DNA of 7,818 bases from Paracoccaceae bacterium (GTDB taxonomy: Bacteria > Pseudomonadota > Alphaproteobacteria > Rhodobacterales > Rhodobacteraceae), in the NCBI GenBank assembly GCA_015487335.1, contig WFPZ01000133.1, positions 1 to 7,818 of the forward strand, read 5' to 3'. Below the pieces are notes generated by a model, which saw nothing but the letters and a program-made list of their open reading frames with translations, made no database searches and had not been told where the DNA came from. A program made the translations under genes and the position numbers. Every line of letters starts with the position of its first letter. The stretch's first letter is position 1. Of the stretch, positions 6,541-7,818 are shown piece after piece.

Positions 6541-6569
6541 GCATTAGCCGAAGTGGGGATTCGGCTCAA
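6541..6569 (-). promoter_or_regulatory. Putative promoter of ctaD
   Basis: TTGAGC (6569-6564) and TAATGC (6546-6541) on the minus strand are 17 bp apart. Transcription would start near 6534, leaving a leader of about 57 nt before the ATG at 6477. It lies downstream of the cycA hairpin, so ctaD can be expressed independently of the cytochrome gene. The -10 match is weak; the main support is spacing and the palindrome that fills the spacer. Confidence 0.4.
6546..6566. promoter_or_regulatory. Inverted repeat in the ctaD promoter spacer, possible operator
   Basis: AGCCGAA (6546-6552) and TTCGGCT (6560-6566) form a perfect 7-bp inverted repeat with a 7-bp centre. Relative to the proposed ctaD promoter it runs from the last three bases of the -35 to the first base of the -10. 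Half-site centres are 14 bp apart. This geometry suits a dimeric repressor, but no named regulator motif was recognised. A role as a DNA/RNA hairpin is the alternative. Confidence 0.45.
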
Positions 6570-6581
6570 CCGCCCGATATG

Positions 6582-6606
6582 CCGCAGCGGGAAAAACCCG
6601 CTGCGG
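6582..6606 (-). terminator. Terminator-like hairpin downstream of the cytochrome c gene
   Basis: CCGCAGCGGG (6582-6591) and CCCGCTGCGG (6597-6606) form a perfect 10-bp GC-rich stem with a five-base A/T loop, 18 nt after the cytochrome c stop codon. On the minus strand no U-tract follows, so it is probably a terminator or an mRNA 3' end stabiliser that separates cytochrome c and oxidase transcripts. Confidence 0.7.
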
Positions 6607-6624
6607 ACAGTCTTTTCCAGCTGC

Positions 6625-7068
6625 TCAGCCGTCGTTCGCTTCGCCGTCGCCTTCGGCCGGCGGGGCGACGGAGGCTAGGAAGGCGGCGATGTCCTCGGCC
6701 CCCTTGCGGGCCTTGAAGGTCATCTTGGATTTCGCCTTCGGATCGTCGAGATATTTCCTCAGGAAGGCCTTGGGATCCTGGATGAACTCGGCCAGAAGCT
6801 CTTCCGTCCAGACAAGGCCGGCCTCGCCCGCGGCAACCAGCGACTTGGAGTAGCGGAAGCCCTCGTAGCTGCCGGCCTGGCGGCCGATCACGCCGAAGAG
6901 GTTGGGGCCGGTCTTGCCGCCCTTGTAGATCACCTCGTCGCCGTTCACGATGCCGTGGCAGGCCTTGCACGACTTGAAGGCCTTTTCGCCCGCGGCGGCA
7001 TCCTGGGCATAGGCATTGCCGGCCAGGGCCATCAGCCCGGCGGCGAGAGTAAGAGTAAGCGTTTTCAT
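6625..7068 (-). CDS. cycA: Periplasmic cytochrome c2/c550
   Basis: Soluble class I c-type cytochrome of 147 residues that carries electrons from the bc1 complex to terminal oxidases in the periplasm (and to a photosynthetic reaction centre in phototrophs; nothing here shows phototrophy). A Sec signal peptide covers residues 1-21, with AYA before the probable cleavage site. The heme attachment motif is CKACH (Cys34, Cys37, His38 as proximal ligand). KGGKTGPNLFGVIGRQAG (49-66) is the conserved block of the large c2/c550 type. Met116 in KSKMTFKA is the likely sixth ligand, after the insertion around residues 100-113 typical of the large type. The C-terminus is an acidic tail. The start at 7068 has GGGA about 4 nt upstream, a modest ribosome site. 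It sits upstream of ctaD on the same strand, so electron donor and oxidase genes are neighbours. Symbol by homology; other c2-like paralogues cannot be excluded. Confidence 0.92.
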   Translation of the reverse strand: MKTLTLTLAAGLMALAGNAYAQDAAAGEKAFKSCKACHGIVNGDEVIYKGGKTGPNLFGVIGRQAGSYEGFRYSKSLVAAGEAGLVWTEELLAEFIQDPKAFLRKYLDDPKAKSKMTFKARKGAEDIAAFLASVAPPAEGDGEANDG

Positions 7069-7145
7069 GGGTTTCCCAATCCTGGTGTTGTTTGCGTTGC
7101 GCGTTTCCCAGCTCAGGCGCCGTTGTCCGACGCTCGATTGCAGGA

Positions 7146-7174
7146 ATACTACCGGGATACGACGATTCTGCGAG
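7146..7174 (-). promoter_or_regulatory. Weak candidate promoter of the cytochrome c gene
   Basis: TAGTAT (7151-7146) is a fair -10 on the minus strand; 17 bp upstream lies CTCGCA (7174-7169), only a three-of-six match to the -35. The 135-bp gap between lipB and this gene leaves space for a separate promoter, which is the main reason to list it. The leader would be about 70 nt. Confidence 0.25.
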
Positions 7175-7203
7175 GGTCTTTTTGCCGCACATTCCCGTGA
7201 TCG

Positions 7204-7818
7204 TCAAAGCCGCGGGTGGGGGAAGACCTGCGCGAAGGTCCGCATCAGCGCCGCGTCGAGATCGGCCATGGTGACCGGCAGCCCCAGATCGACGAGGCTG
7301 GTCACCCCGTGCCCGGAGATGCCGCACGGGACGATGCCGTCATAGTGGCTCAGGTCCGGCTCAAGGTTGATCGACAACCCATGAAAGCTGACCCATCGGC
7401 GCAGGCGCACGCCGATCGCGGCGATCTTGTCCTCGCGTGGGCTACCGTCGGGCAGAGGCGGCTTGTCGGGGCGCGCCACCCATACCCCCACCCGGCCCTC
7501 GCGGCGCTCGCCCCTGACGTTGAACTCGGCCAGGGTGGCGATCACCCATTCCTCGAGCCCGCGCACGAAGGCGCGCACGTCGCGCCCGCGCGCGGCCACG
7601 TCGAGCATCACGTAGACAACCCGCTGGCCCGGGCCGTGATAGGTGTACTGCCCGCCGCGCCTCGTCTGGTAGACGGGAAAGCGGTTCGGGTCGGTCAGAT
7701 CGGCGGGCCTGGCCGAGGTGCCGGCGGTGTAAAGCGGCGGATGCTCGACCAGCCAGATCAGCTCGTCGGCGGAGCCATCGCGGATCGCCGCGGCACGCTC
7801 TTCCATGAAGGCAAGCGC
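7204..7818 (-). CDS. lipB: Octanoyl-[ACP]:protein N-octanoyltransferase LipB (partial, N-terminus outside window)
   Basis: Cytoplasmic enzyme that moves octanoate from acyl carrier protein to the lipoyl domains of 2-oxo acid dehydrogenases and the glycine cleavage H protein, ahead of LipA sulfur insertion. The open frame continues to the right edge: 204 residues are visible, and the codons before the Met at 7806 read ALAF, which matches the family's N-terminal helix, so that Met is internal and the true start is beyond 7818. Numbering from it, EHPPLYTAGTSA (21-32), RRGGQYTYHGPGQ (49-61), the catalytic Lys127 in EDKIAAIGVRLRR, the FHGLSINLEPDL block and the catalytic Cys161 in IVPCGISGHGVTSL are intact. 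Both catalytic residues fit the Cys/Lys dyad of the E. coli enzyme. It ends 135 bp before the cytochrome c gene and shows no obvious terminator. Confidence 0.96.
   Translation of the reverse strand, partial: ALAFMEERAAAIRDGSADELIWLVEHPPLYTAGTSARPADLTDPNRFPVYQTRRGGQYTYHGPGQRVVYVMLDVAARGRDVRAFVRGLEEWVIATLAEFNVRGERREGRVGVWVARPDKPPLPDGSPREDKIAAIGVRLRRWVSFHGLSINLEPDLSHYDGIVPCGISGHGVTSLVDLGLPVTMADLDAALMRTFAQVFPHPRL

Noticed and set aside
4727..6544. A 605-codon open frame on the minus strand overlapping ctaD in another frame
   Set aside because: It is a frame-shifted shadow of ctaD with biased composition and no recognisable domain.
4588..6678. A 696-codon open frame on the plus strand, antisense to ctaD and DUF2244
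   Set aside because: It lies opposite genes with intact catalytic residues; its product is low-complexity, rich in His, Arg, Glu and Gly, as expected from antisense reading of GC-rich codons.
7071..7110. Direct repeat GTTTCCCA at 7071-7078 and 7103-7110, upstream of the cytochrome c gene
   Set aside because: Only 8 bp and one copy overlaps the ribosome-binding region; the 32-bp spacing is suggestive of three helical turns but chance is likely.
1..7818. Search for defence, toxin-antitoxin, CRISPR, phage or transposon content
   Set aside because: All coding space is filled by core metabolic, respiratory or envelope genes; no repeat arrays, recombinases or attachment-like repeats were seen.

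Overview
This is ordinary high-GC chromosomal DNA from an alphaproteobacterium, most likely of the Rhodobacterales (Rhodobacteraceae/Paracoccaceae). I infer this from recognisable protein sequences: a Paracoccus/Rhodobacter-type aa3 oxidase subunit I, a large-type cytochrome c2/c550, a DUF2244 protein and a GatB/YqeY protein. I saw no phage, transposon, CRISPR, tRNA or rRNA signal.

Layout, left to right. (1) 1-1247, minus strand: a glycosyltransferase cut by the left edge, with an N-terminal MshEN-like domain joined to a GT2 domain. (2) 1320-2480, minus: carA, the small subunit of carbamoyl-phosphate synthase. (3) 2481-2663: a divergent intergenic region with a good sigma70-type promoter on each strand. 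(4) 2664-3122, plus: a GatB/YqeY-domain protein. (5) 3279-4208, plus: a secreted outer-membrane beta-barrel (porin-like) protein of uncertain family. (6) 4214-4232: a perfect hairpin between convergent genes, with the opposing gene's stop codon in its loop. (7) 4222-4791, minus: a DUF2244 membrane protein. (8) 4804-6477, minus: ctaD, cytochrome c oxidase subunit I. (9) 6625-7068, minus: cytochrome c2/c550 (cycA-like). (10) 7204-7818, minus: lipB, octanoyltransferase, cut by the right edge.

How the genes fit together. The right half is respiratory: the periplasmic cytochrome c carries electrons from the bc1 complex to the aa3 oxidase, whose catalytic subunit is encoded just downstream, with a DUF2244 gene 12 bp behind it. 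The other oxidase subunit genes are not in the window. LipB, at the far right, starts lipoylation of 2-oxo acid dehydrogenases and the glycine cleavage system. The left half combines pyrimidine/arginine precursor synthesis (carA), a small tRNA-amidotransferase-related protein, and a probable envelope polysaccharide enzyme.

I found no convincing undescribed multi-gene system. The items most worth a second look are the MshEN-glycosyltransferase fusion (possible c-di-GMP control), a 7-7-7 palindrome exactly filling the spacer of the proposed ctaD promoter, the DUF2244 gene coupled to ctaD, and the unassigned beta-barrel protein.
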